Shown here in pieces: positions 25,676 to 33,806 of a DNA stretch of 64,000 bases (the first letter of the stretch is position 1; the number at the start of each line of letters is the position of its first letter). Source of the DNA: Methylomonas sp. (GTDB lineage Bacteria > Pseudomonadota > Gammaproteobacteria > Methylococcales > Methylomonadaceae). The notes beneath the pieces are model-generated. The model was not told where the DNA came from and searched no databases. It was given only the letters and a program-made list of their open reading frames with translations. The stretch is taken from NCBI RefSeq assembly GCF_023228165.1, contig NZ_JALOBS010000010.1, positions 95,819 to 159,818 on the forward strand. The letters run 5' to 3'. The position numbers and the translations under genes are program-made.

Positions 25676-26791
25676 TTGGCTGTAATCCATTTATTGTCAA
25701 AAAAACTGAATTCTCATATCAAATCATGGCTGGCCCTGGCTCGAATCCCCGGTGTCGGGCCCGTTGCTGTTCAGCGTTTGCTGGCGGCTTTACCGGTTGA
25801 GCAAATCTTTAAAGCATCTCGAACCACTTTGCAGGGGGCGGGGTTTAGCGAAAAACTCGTTGCGGCGCTGCAAAATCCACCCTGGGAATTAGTAGAGCAG
25901 GATTTAGTCTGGCTTGAACAGCCCGAAAATGCCGCCATCACGATTGAAGATGCCGATTACCCGGAACAACTAAAGGAAATTACCGATCCGCCGCCGATAT
26001 TGTTTGTTAAAGGGCAGTCGGACATCCTGCATCGGCCGCAAATTGCCATGGTCGGTAGTCGCAATCCATCCAATATAGGCGTAAAAATTGCCATCGAGTT
26101 TGCCCAGGCGCTGGCCGAGGCGGGGTTTGTGATTACCAGCGGCATGGCTTTGGGTATCGACGCCGCCAGCCATCGGGGGGCATTGAATGCGGGAGGGCTT
26201 ACTATTGCGGTGGCCGGTACCGGTTTGGATCGCGTGTATCCAGCCTGTCATAAACAGTTGGCGACGGACATTGTGGCTAATGGCGCGTTGGTTTCCGAAT
26301 TTCCGCCGGGTACAAAAGCCAAGACCGGGCACTTTCCCAGGCGTAATCGAATTATCAGTGGCTTATGCCAAGGTTTGTTGGTGGTGGAAGCGGCCCAGCA
26401 AAGCGGATCGTTAATTACCGCGCGAATGGCCTTGGAGCAGAACCGTGAAGTGTTTGCCATTCCCGGTTCGATTCATAATCCATTGGCGCGCGGTTGTAAT
26501 GCTTTAATCAGGCAAGGCGCTAAATTAGTCGAAACGGCCGAGGATATTTTTGAAGAATTAGGCCAATACAATCAAGTATATAAGTCGATTGGCGCACAAA
26601 TACATCAGACGGCGCTTGACCTGGAGCAGCAAAATCTATTGAAATTGATTCCGTACAGCCCAATAACGGTTGACAATCTGGTCCAGGATAGTGGTTATTC
26701 GGTGGAGACTGTTTCATCGATGCTACTGGTTCTGGAACTGCAAGGCTACATTGCCGCGGCCGCCGGCGGTAGCTATTACCGAACCCAATAA
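25676..26791 (+). CDS. dprA: DNA-processing protein DprA
   Basis: A 371-residue protein, apparently starting with TTG at 25676 (no nearby ATG; GGTGGGAG upstream lies inside the hairpin and may serve as ribosome site). It has an N-terminal helix-hairpin-helix region (RIPGVGPVAVQRLL), the Rossmann-like DprA core (AMVGSRNPSNIGVKIA, SGMALGIDAASHRGAL, VAGTGLDRVYPACH, EFPPGTKAKTGHFPRRNRIISGL) and a C-terminal winged helix. DprA loads RecA on incoming single-stranded DNA in transformation. Its neighbours smg and topA form the usual dprA-smg-topA order. Confidence 0.95.
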   Translation: MAVIHLLSKKLNSHIKSWLALARIPGVGPVAVQRLLAALPVEQIFKASRTTLQGAGFSEKLVAALQNPPWELVEQDLVWLEQPENAAITIEDADYPEQLKEITDPPPILFVKGQSDILHRPQIAMVGSRNPSNIGVKIAIEFAQALAEAGFVITSGMALGIDAASHRGALNAGGLTIAVAGTGLDRVYPACHKQLATDIVANGALVSEFPPGTKAKTGHFPRRNRIISGLCQGLLVVEAAQQSGSLITARMALEQNREVFAIPGSIHNPLARGCNALIRQGAKLVETAEDIFEELGQYNQVYKSIGAQIHQTALDLEQQNLLKLIPYSPITVDNLVQDSGYSVETVSSMLLVLELQGYIAAAAGGSYYRTQ

Positions 26792-26799
26792 AGGCTCTA

Positions 26800-27267
26800 A
26801 TGAAAGAAGATATTTTTGATGTGCTGATCTATCTGTTTGAAAACTATCTGGATGGTGATAGCGATAATTATCCCGATACCGATGCGATTGCCAGTGAGTT
26901 ACTGGATGCCGGTTTTCAGCAGCCTGATGTGAGTAAAGCCTTTGATTGGCTGGAATCCTTGGCGGAAATTGAAAGCATAACGCCTGCCGTGACATCTTCA
27001 TTCCGGATATTCAGCAGTCAGGAAGAATCGGTGTTTGATCTGGAATGCCGCGATTTTTTAATGTTTCTTGAACATGCCGGCATTTTGACGGCGGCCAACC
27101 GGGAAATTGCCATCGATCGGGCCATGGCTTTGAAAGATGAAGATATTACCTTGGATAAACTGAAGTGGATCGTATTGATGGTGTTGTTAAGTCAACCCGG
27201 TGATAGCGCGGCCTTTTCCCGCATGGAAGATATCGTTTACGACTTGATACCCACTTCTTTACATTGA
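26800..27267 (+). CDS. smg: Smg family protein (DUF494)
   Basis: A 155-residue acidic protein with the DUF494 N-terminus KEDIFDVLIYLFENYL and a C-terminal ending in VYDLIPTSLH. The family is conserved next to dprA and topA in proteobacteria; its role is unknown. The gene starts 8 bases after dprA and ends 16 bases before topA, so the three form one operon. Confidence 0.93.
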   Translation: MKEDIFDVLIYLFENYLDGDSDNYPDTDAIASELLDAGFQQPDVSKAFDWLESLAEIESITPAVTSSFRIFSSQEESVFDLECRDFLMFLEHAGILTAANREIAIDRAMALKDEDITLDKLKWIVLMVLLSQPGDSAAFSRMEDIVYDLIPTSLH

Positions 27268-27283
27268 TTTTCATACGGATAGC

Positions 27284-29602
27284 ATGAGCAAAAGTTTAGT
27301 CATTGTAGAGTCTCCCGCCAAATGCAAAACCATCGAAAAATATTTGGGCAAGGATTTTCAGGTGCTGGCCTCTTATGGGCATGTGCGTGACCTGATTCCT
27401 AAGGAGGGCGCGGTCGACCCGGAGAATGGCTTTGCCATGAAATACCAGGTCATAGATCGTAATCAACGCCATTTGCAGGAAATAGGCAAGGCCCTGAAAA
27501 ATGCCGACACTTTATATCTCGCCACCGACCCGGATAGGGAAGGTGAGGCAATTTCATGGCATGTGTTCGAACATCTGAAAGAAAAAAAGCTCCTAAAAGA
27601 CAAGCAGGTGTTGCGGGTAGTGTTCCATGAAATCACCAAGAAAGCCGTGACCGAGGCTATCGAACACCCTACCGAATTGTCCCTTACCATGGTTAATGCC
27701 CAGCAAGCGCGGCGAGCTTTGGATTATTTGGTGGGTTTCAACTTGTCGCCGTTGCTGTGGAAAAAAATCCGCCGCGGTTTGTCGGCCGGACGGGTGCAAA
27801 GTCCGGCTTTGCGCATGATCGTCGAGCGTGAACTGGAAATCGAGGCATTTAAAACCCGCGAATACTGGTCGCACACGGCCGATGCCAGTGCGCAAGGTCA
27901 GCCGTTTAAAGCCAAGCTAACCCATTTTAACGGCGAAAAGCTGACTCAATTCAGCATCACCGACGAAGCGCAAGCCAATCAAGTCAAGCAGGCGCTTTTG
28001 GACGCGGGCGACGGCCAATTGATTGTCGCCAAACTGGAAAAAAAGCAGCGGAGTAAAAATCCTGCGCCGCCTTTTATAACGTCCACGTTGCAACAAGAGG
28101 CCGCACGCAAGCTGGGGTTCACCACCAAGCGCACCATGATGGTGGCGCAGCAGTTGTACGAAGGTATTGATCTGGGCGGCGAAACCGTCGGGTTGATTTC
28201 TTATATGCGTACCGATTCGGTGAATCTGGCGGATGAAGCATTGGCGGATATCCGGGCTTTGATTGCCGAAAAATACGGCGCCGATAATGTTCCGAAAGAA
28301 CCGAGACAGTTTAAAACCAAATCCAAAAATGCGCAGGAAGCGCATGAAGCCATTCGCCCTACCTCGGTGCAAAGACTGCCGGAGCAAGTTAAAGGCCGCT
28401 TGAGCGTCGAGCAATTTAAATTATACGACTTGATTTGGAAGCGCACCGTGGCATGCCAGATGATCCCTGCGACTTTAAATCTGGTTGCCGTGGATCTGAC
28501 TTGCGGCAGCGATAAGAATGTATTTCGCGCCACCGGTTCCACCGTTACCAATCCGGGTTTCATGATGGTGTATCTGGAAGGGGTGGACGACAGCAAGGAA
28601 GCCGCCGACGATCAGGATCGGTTATTGCCGCCCATGGAAGAAGGCCGGCCGGTGGTTCTGAATGACGTGGCTGCAAATCAGCATTTTACCGAGCCGCCGC
28701 CACGCTATAGCGAGGCGAGTTTGGTTAAGGCGCTGGAGGAGCACGGCATCGGCCGGCCATCGACTTATGCCACTATTATCTCCACCTTGCAGAATCGCGA
28801 ATATGTCACCATTGACAGCAAACGCTTTTATCCGACTGATGTAGGGCGGATAGTAAATAAATTTTTGACCGAACATTTTACCAAGTATGTCGACTACGAT
28901 TTTACCGCCAATTTAGAAGACGATCTGGATGCGGTGGCGCGAGGGGAAAAGGATTGGATTCCGTTAATGAACGATTTTTGGCGGCCCTTTACCCAACTGA
29001 TTAATGAAAAAGAGGAGTCCGTTCAGCGTAAGGATGTGACTCAGGAGAGTATAGACGAGCAATGCCCTGAGTGCGGTAGTCCATTATCGATAAGATTGGG
29101 ACGTAACGGTCGCTTTGTCGGCTGTACTAATTATCCGACTTGTTCGTATACCCGGAATCTGGGTGAGGATAGCGCTACCGCCTCGGTCGAGCCGGAAGTG
29201 GTTGAAGGCCGGGTTTGTCCTAAATGCGGCTCGCCGCTGGTGATTAAAACCGGTCGTTATGGCAAGTTTGTCGGTTGTAGCGCTTATCCGACCTGTAAAC
29301 ATATTGAGCCGTTGGAAAAACCGCAGGATACCGGCGTTGAGTGTCCGCAATGCAAGAAAGGCTCGATACTTAAACGTAAAGCACGTAGCGGCAAGATTTT
29401 TTATTCTTGTTCCGAATACCCTAAATGTGATTATGCCTTGTGGGATGCGCCGATCAAGGAAAGTTGTCCCGACTGCCAGTGGCCGATTTTAACCTTGAAA
29501 ACCACCAAGCGGCGGGGAACGGAAAAAGTTTGTCCACAAAAAGACTGTAAATACGCAACGCCTTATGAAGGCGATCCGGAGGATGTCAACGGCCCCGGCT
29601 GA
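27284..29602 (+). CDS. topA: DNA topoisomerase I
   Basis: A 772-residue type IA topoisomerase. The TOPRIM domain opens with SLVIVESPAKCKTIEKYLG and has DPDREGEAISWH; the active-site tyrosine lies in VGLISYMRTDSVN. The C-terminus has three C4 zinc-ribbon repeats: CPECGSPLSIRLG...CTNYPTC, CPKCGSPLVIKTG...CSAYPTC and CPQCKKGSILKRK...CSEYPKC, then a fourth degenerate CPDC/C pair. It relaxes negative supercoils. Length is slightly shorter than the E. coli enzyme (865). Confidence 0.96.
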   Translation: MSKSLVIVESPAKCKTIEKYLGKDFQVLASYGHVRDLIPKEGAVDPENGFAMKYQVIDRNQRHLQEIGKALKNADTLYLATDPDREGEAISWHVFEHLKEKKLLKDKQVLRVVFHEITKKAVTEAIEHPTELSLTMVNAQQARRALDYLVGFNLSPLLWKKIRRGLSAGRVQSPALRMIVERELEIEAFKTREYWSHTADASAQGQPFKAKLTHFNGEKLTQFSITDEAQANQVKQALLDAGDGQLIVAKLEKKQRSKNPAPPFITSTLQQEAARKLGFTTKRTMMVAQQLYEGIDLGGETVGLISYMRTDSVNLADEALADIRALIAEKYGADNVPKEPRQFKTKSKNAQEAHEAIRPTSVQRLPEQVKGRLSVEQFKLYDLIWKRTVACQMIPATLNLVAVDLTCGSDKNVFRATGSTVTNPGFMMVYLEGVDDSKEAADDQDRLLPPMEEGRPVVLNDVAANQHFTEPPPRYSEASLVKALEEHGIGRPSTYATIISTLQNREYVTIDSKRFYPTDVGRIVNKFLTEHFTKYVDYDFTANLEDDLDAVARGEKDWIPLMNDFWRPFTQLINEKEESVQRKDVTQESIDEQCPECGSPLSIRLGRNGRFVGCTNYPTCSYTRNLGEDSATASVEPEVVEGRVCPKCGSPLVIKTGRYGKFVGCSAYPTCKHIEPLEKPQDTGVECPQCKKGSILKRKARSGKIFYSCSEYPKCDYALWDAPIKESCPDCQWPILTLKTTKRRGTEKVCPQKDCKYATPYEGDPEDVNGPG

Positions 29603-29616
29603 AGTAAGTGGTGGCT

Positions 29617-30078
29617 TCAGGGGGTGTTGTGGTGGTAATCCAGCATAACCGTCTGGCCGATTTCGAGTTGGTGCTTGGCGATGAATCCGGAGTTGACCTC
29701 CAGCATGTACTGCGCGGGAACCACTGAAGTGTAGACCGGGCAAGGGTCTTGCCTGCAAGGTAATAAATTACGCAGCATGGAAAGGATCATGCCGTCCGTT
29801 GAGAGAAATAGTATGTCCAGCGAGAGTAAGGTGTTTTTCATCCAGACCCCACGCAATGCCTGATCCGGATACACAAACAGCATGCCCTGGTCGTCTTGCA
29901 GCTGTTCTCGGTGCATCAGGCCGTATTCCCGTAGCGGTGCGGTATCGGCAATTTCGACGTCAAGCCGGTAGTCCTTAGCAAAGCTTACAACGCCTTTCGC
30001 CATAGGGTCCGCAAGTACGGGCAATGCGGTCAAGAACAGTAAAAAGCAGCAGATAAATCGTTTTAGTCGGATATTCAT
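29617..30078 (-). CDS. DUF192 family exported protein
   Basis: A 153-residue protein. The start at 30078 gives a signal peptide (NIRLKRFICCFLLFLTALPVLAD); the open frame extends upstream but would run across the tRNA-Leu gene on the other strand, so it is rejected. DUF192 features: REYGLMHREQLQDDQGMLFVYPD, RGVWMKNTLLSLDILFLS, and AQYMLEVNSGFIAKHQLEIGQ. The family is small, soluble and of unknown function. It converges with topA. Confidence 0.88.
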   Translation of the reverse strand: MNIRLKRFICCFLLFLTALPVLADPMAKGVVSFAKDYRLDVEIADTAPLREYGLMHREQLQDDQGMLFVYPDQALRGVWMKNTLLSLDILFLSTDGMILSMLRNLLPCRQDPCPVYTSVVPAQYMLEVNSGFIAKHQLEIGQTVMLDYHHNTP

Positions 30079-30146
30079 GGCAAAGTTAGTTGAAATGGAG
30101 TTGTTTTTGCTTGGAGGGCTGATTATAATGCTGCGTTCTTTTGTTT

Positions 30147-30230
<84 letters not shown>

Positions 30231-30341
30231 TTTCTTTCTGTTATTCACAGCGATACAGCACCTTTTTCGATATATTCATGAGTTCCGCTGATCGATTCCC
30301 CCTATTCAATTCCTTCTTTTTTAACTTTTTGAGGTAATGCA

Positions 30342-31643
30342 ATGCAAGTTTCTGTCGAGAAGACATCAGAATTAAGCCGAAAAATGATTGTTAGTGTGCC
30401 TGATGCGGTGCTTCAGGAAAAAATGGAAACTCGCTTTAAAAAACTGGCCCGGGAAGTTAAGGTGGATGGTTTTCGTCCCGGCAAGGTGCCGACCAGTATG
30501 GTTAAAAAACTGTACGGCGAGCGTGTGAAACAGGAAGTGGCCGGCGATTTGATTCAAACGACCTATTTCGAAGCGCTGCAGCAGCAGGAGTTGGTTCCTG
30601 CCGGTCATCCCAGCATCACGCCCGCGGAAAAAAGTGAAGGTTTCGAATATGTTGCGGAGTTTGAGGTTTACCCGGAAATTTCGTTGGATGCGGTTAATGG
30701 TTTGGAAGTCAGTCGGCCAACAGCCAGCGTAACGGATGCCGATGTTGAAAAGATGATCGACAAACTGAAGCAGCAAAAGCAGGCCTGGGCCGTGGTCGAG
30801 CGCGCTTCGCAGGAAGGCGATAGGGTAACGATCCATTTTTCAGGGGTCTCGGAAGGTGAAAACTTTACCGATGGTAAGGTTGAAAACTACGCGATTGAGA
30901 TCGGCGGCAATCAAATGATCCCGGGTTTTGAGGATGAGCTGAAAGGCCTGTCGGTTGGGGAATCCAAAACCTTTAGCATTACTTTTCCGGAAAAATACAA
31001 CAGCGAAAAACTGGCCGGTAAAGTTGCGGAGTTTGAAATTGAGATGGTCAAGGTCGAAGCGGCCGTACTGCCGGAGTTGGATGCCGAGTTCATCAAGGCT
31101 TATGGCGTGGAAGACGGTGATGTCGAGAGCTTTCGTACCGATGTTAAAGACAACATGGAAAGAGAGTTGGCGCAAGGCTTGAAAAACAAGCTGAAAACAG
31201 CCGTTATGGATGCCTTGTTCGCGAATGTACAAATTACCCTGCCGAATGCCCTGATCGATCAGGAAATTCAAGCGCTGATGAAGCCTTATGCGGAGCGTGC
31301 CGGCAAAGCAAAATTGAAACTGGAAGACCTGAATTTGCCGCAGGACATGTTTGAAAATCAAGCCAAGCGCAGAGTGGCTCTGGGTTTGATTTTAGGTGAA
31401 ATCATTCAAAAGAACGATATCAAAGTGGATGCCGATAAAGTACGCGCCACGATCGAGGATATGGCGAAGAGTTATGAGAAGCCAGAAGACGTCATTAACT
31501 GGTATTATGCGGACAATAGCCGCTTAAATGACGTCCAGCAGATGGTGTTGGAAGACCAAGCCGTGGCCTGGGTTATTGAGCGTGCTAGAGTCGTCGACCA
31601 AAGTGTCGGTTTTGAAGACGTCATGGATAGACAACAAGCATAG
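30342..31643 (+). CDS. tig: Trigger factor
   Basis: A 433-residue ribosome-bound chaperone. The N-terminal ribosome-binding domain includes the signature FRPGKVPTSMVKKLYG; a central FKBP-type prolyl isomerase domain (about 155-240) has GDRVTIHFSGVSEGENFTDGK and GFEDELKGLSVGE; the rest is the helical chaperone domain. The gene is first in the tig-clpP-clpX-lon-hupB order common in gammaproteobacteria. The ATG follows TTGAGGTAATGCA. Confidence 0.97.
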   Translation: MQVSVEKTSELSRKMIVSVPDAVLQEKMETRFKKLAREVKVDGFRPGKVPTSMVKKLYGERVKQEVAGDLIQTTYFEALQQQELVPAGHPSITPAEKSEGFEYVAEFEVYPEISLDAVNGLEVSRPTASVTDADVEKMIDKLKQQKQAWAVVERASQEGDRVTIHFSGVSEGENFTDGKVENYAIEIGGNQMIPGFEDELKGLSVGESKTFSITFPEKYNSEKLAGKVAEFEIEMVKVEAAVLPELDAEFIKAYGVEDGDVESFRTDVKDNMERELAQGLKNKLKTAVMDALFANVQITLPNALIDQEIQALMKPYAERAGKAKLKLEDLNLPQDMFENQAKRRVALGLILGEIIQKNDIKVDADKVRATIEDMAKSYEKPEDVINWYYADNSRLNDVQQMVLEDQAVAWVIERARVVDQSVGFEDVMDRQQA

Positions 31644-31651
31644 GAACCTTA

Positions 31652-32284
31652 ATGATCGATCTAAATGGCATGAGTAGTATGGCTCCGCAAGCCGCAGGCG
31701 GTTTGGTGCCAATTGTAGTAGAGCAAACCGCGCGCGGTGAGCGCTCGTTTGATATTTATTCTCGCTTGTTGAAAGAGCGGGTAATTTTTCTAGTCGGCCA
31801 AGTGGAAGATTACTCGGCTAATCTGGTAGTGGCTCAATTGCTGTTCCTGGAATCCGAAAATCCGGATAAAGATATCCATTTGTATATCAATTCTCCGGGT
31901 GGTTCGGTGACGGCAGGTATGTCAATCTACGACACCATGCAATTCGTTAAACCTGACGTTAGCACTATGTGTATCGGTCAGGCCGCCAGTATGGGTGCCT
32001 TATTGTTGGCGGGTGGCGCGGCCGGCAAACGATATTGTTTGCCGCACTCTCGTGTCATGATTCACCAGCCATTGGGCGGTTTTCAAGGACAGGCGTCGGA
32101 TTTCGATATTCATGCCCGGGAAATTCTGGCTATTCGCGAGCGCTTGAATAAAATCCTGGCGCATCATACCGGTCAGCCGATGGAAAAAATCCAGCAGGAT
32201 ACGGACAGGGATAATTTCTTGAGTTCGCAACAAGCGGTTGATTACGGTTTGATCGATAAAGTTCTTACCAGCCGTAACGGCTAG
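31652..32284 (+). CDS. clpP: ATP-dependent Clp protease proteolytic subunit
   Basis: A 210-residue serine protease with the catalytic serine in GQAASMGALLLAGG and histidine in RVMIHQPLGGFQGQASD; the oxyanion block INSPGGSVTAGMSIYDTM is present. ClpP forms the 14-mer chamber that works with ClpX, whose gene follows. It starts 8 bases after tig. Confidence 0.97.
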   Translation: MIDLNGMSSMAPQAAGGLVPIVVEQTARGERSFDIYSRLLKERVIFLVGQVEDYSANLVVAQLLFLESENPDKDIHLYINSPGGSVTAGMSIYDTMQFVKPDVSTMCIGQAASMGALLLAGGAAGKRYCLPHSRVMIHQPLGGFQGQASDFDIHAREILAIRERLNKILAHHTGQPMEKIQQDTDRDNFLSSQQAVDYGLIDKVLTSRNG

Positions 32285-32287
32285 ACA

Positions 32288-32312
32288 AAATTCGCCGCTT
32301 TGCGGCGAATTT
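32288..32312 (+). terminator. Hairpin between clpP and clpX
   Basis: AAATTCGCCGC and GCGGCGAATTT form an 11-pair stem with a TTT loop at 32288-32312, just after clpP. The T-run is short, so partial termination or mRNA stabilisation is likely. Confidence 0.6.
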
Positions 32313-32381
32313 ATTGGAAAAATTGATTAATTTGAAATATTCTTCAGTCACTGAAGCAATGAATTACCTTGGGGTTTGGCC

Positions 32382-33656
32382 ATGAGTAAAGACAAAAAAG
32401 GCAAGGACGAAGATAAACTTCTCTACTGTTCTTTTTGCGGCAAAAGTCAAAACGAAGTTAGGAAGCTGATTGCTGGTCCATCAGTCTATGTCTGTGACGA
32501 GTGTGTTGAGCTTTGCAACGACATCATTCGCGATGAGTTGATGGAGGATGAGAAAGCCGTCGGTAATGGTGCGTTACCTAAGCCAAAAGAAATCAAGCTA
32601 GAGCTGGATAATTATGTTATCGGGCAGGAAAAAGCCAAAAGAATCCTGTCTGTGGCGGTTTATAATCATTATAAGCGCCTGCGCAGCAATAGTAAGAAAA
32701 GTGATGTCGAGTTAGCCAAAAGCAATATTTTGTTGATTGGTCCAACCGGCTCAGGTAAAACGCTATTGGCTGAAACATTGGCGCGTTTGTTGGATGTGCC
32801 TTTCACGATTGCCGATGCCACGACATTAACGGAAGCCGGATATGTGGGTGAGGATGTAGAGAACATCATCCAGAAAATTTTGCAAAAATGCGATTACGAT
32901 GTCGAAAAAGCAGAATCCGGTATTGTTTATATCGATGAAATAGACAAGATTTCCCGGAAATCGGACAACCCTTCGATTACGCGCGATGTATCGGGCGAAG
33001 GCGTGCAGCAGGCGCTATTGAAGTTAATAGAGGGTACCGTTGCCTCCGTGCCGCCGCAAGGGGGGCGGAAGCATCCGCAGCAGGAATTCCTGCAAGTCAA
33101 CACAGCTAATATTTTGTTCATCGTCGGCGGCGCTTTTGCCGGACTGGACAGGGTAATCCGGAGTCGTACCGAAAAAGGCGGCATTGGTTTTTCCGCGGAA
33201 GTCAAAGCTAAGGATGATAGTCAAAATGTCGGTGAAGTGTTTGCCGACGTGCGGGCCGAGGATTTGATCAAATACGGCTTAATTCCCGAATTCGTTGGAC
33301 GTTTGCCGGTGGTGGCCACTTTGGACGAGTTGGATGAGGCAGCGTTAATACAGATACTGACTCAGCCTAAGAACGCCTTAATCAAGCAATACAAGCATTT
33401 GTTCGAGATGGAAGGTGCCGAATTGGAGTTTAGGGACGACTCGCTGGCAGCTATTGCGCGTAAATCCATGGAAAGAAAAACCGGGGCGCGAGGTTTGCGA
33501 ACCATCGTTGAAAACGTCTTGCTGGATACCATGTACGAGTTGCCTTCCAGTGAAAATATCAGCAAGGTTGTGATCGATGAAAGTGTCATTAACGGGCAGT
33601 CTGAACCGTTGTTGGTTTATGAGTCCGAGTTAAAAAGAGCGGCGGCGGATTCATAA
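32382..33656 (+). CDS. clpX: ATP-dependent Clp protease ATP-binding subunit ClpX
   Basis: A 424-residue AAA+ unfoldase; the ATG at 32382 with GGGG upstream is preferred to a TTG six bases earlier. It has the N-terminal C4 zinc finger (YCSFCGKSQ and VCDECVELCND), Walker A IGPTGSGKT, Walker B GIVYIDEIDKI and the RLPVVATLDELDE region. It recognises, unfolds and feeds substrates to ClpP. Confidence 0.97.
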   Translation: MSKDKKGKDEDKLLYCSFCGKSQNEVRKLIAGPSVYVCDECVELCNDIIRDELMEDEKAVGNGALPKPKEIKLELDNYVIGQEKAKRILSVAVYNHYKRLRSNSKKSDVELAKSNILLIGPTGSGKTLLAETLARLLDVPFTIADATTLTEAGYVGEDVENIIQKILQKCDYDVEKAESGIVYIDEIDKISRKSDNPSITRDVSGEGVQQALLKLIEGTVASVPPQGGRKHPQQEFLQVNTANILFIVGGAFAGLDRVIRSRTEKGGIGFSAEVKAKDDSQNVGEVFADVRAEDLIKYGLIPEFVGRLPVVATLDELDEAALIQILTQPKNALIKQYKHLFEMEGAELEFRDDSLAAIARKSMERKTGARGLRTIVENVLLDTMYELPSSENISKVVIDESVINGQSEPLLVYESELKRAAADS

Positions 33657-33679
33657 TTTTTAATGGTTTAGTGGTCGGC

Positions 33680-33717
33680 AAAAAAGGGGGCTTGCGTGCA
33701 AAGCCCCTTTTTTTTTG
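33680..33717 (+). terminator. Strong intrinsic terminator after clpX
   Basis: An AAAAAGGGGGCTT arm and an AAGCCCCTTTTT arm flank a short GCGTGC loop, and nine Ts follow within the 3' side. It separates clpX from lon. Confidence 0.92.
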
Positions 33718-33733
33718 CGTTTTTGCGAAGATA

Positions 33734-33761
33734 CTTGTTTTCTAACCGAGCGTCCTCATAT
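33734..33761 (+). promoter_or_regulatory. Candidate sigma-32 heat-shock promoter of lon
   Basis: CTTGTTT at 33734-33740, a 13-base spacer, then CCTCATAT at 33754-33761. This matches the sigma-32 pattern CTTGAAA-N(11-16)-CCCCATNT at most positions, and lon is a classical heat-shock gene. It follows directly after the clpX terminator. Confidence 0.6.
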
Positions 33762-33806
33762 AGGATTAAGGTAAATTTTGCTTTCCGGCCACAGGATACA
33801 AATTAA

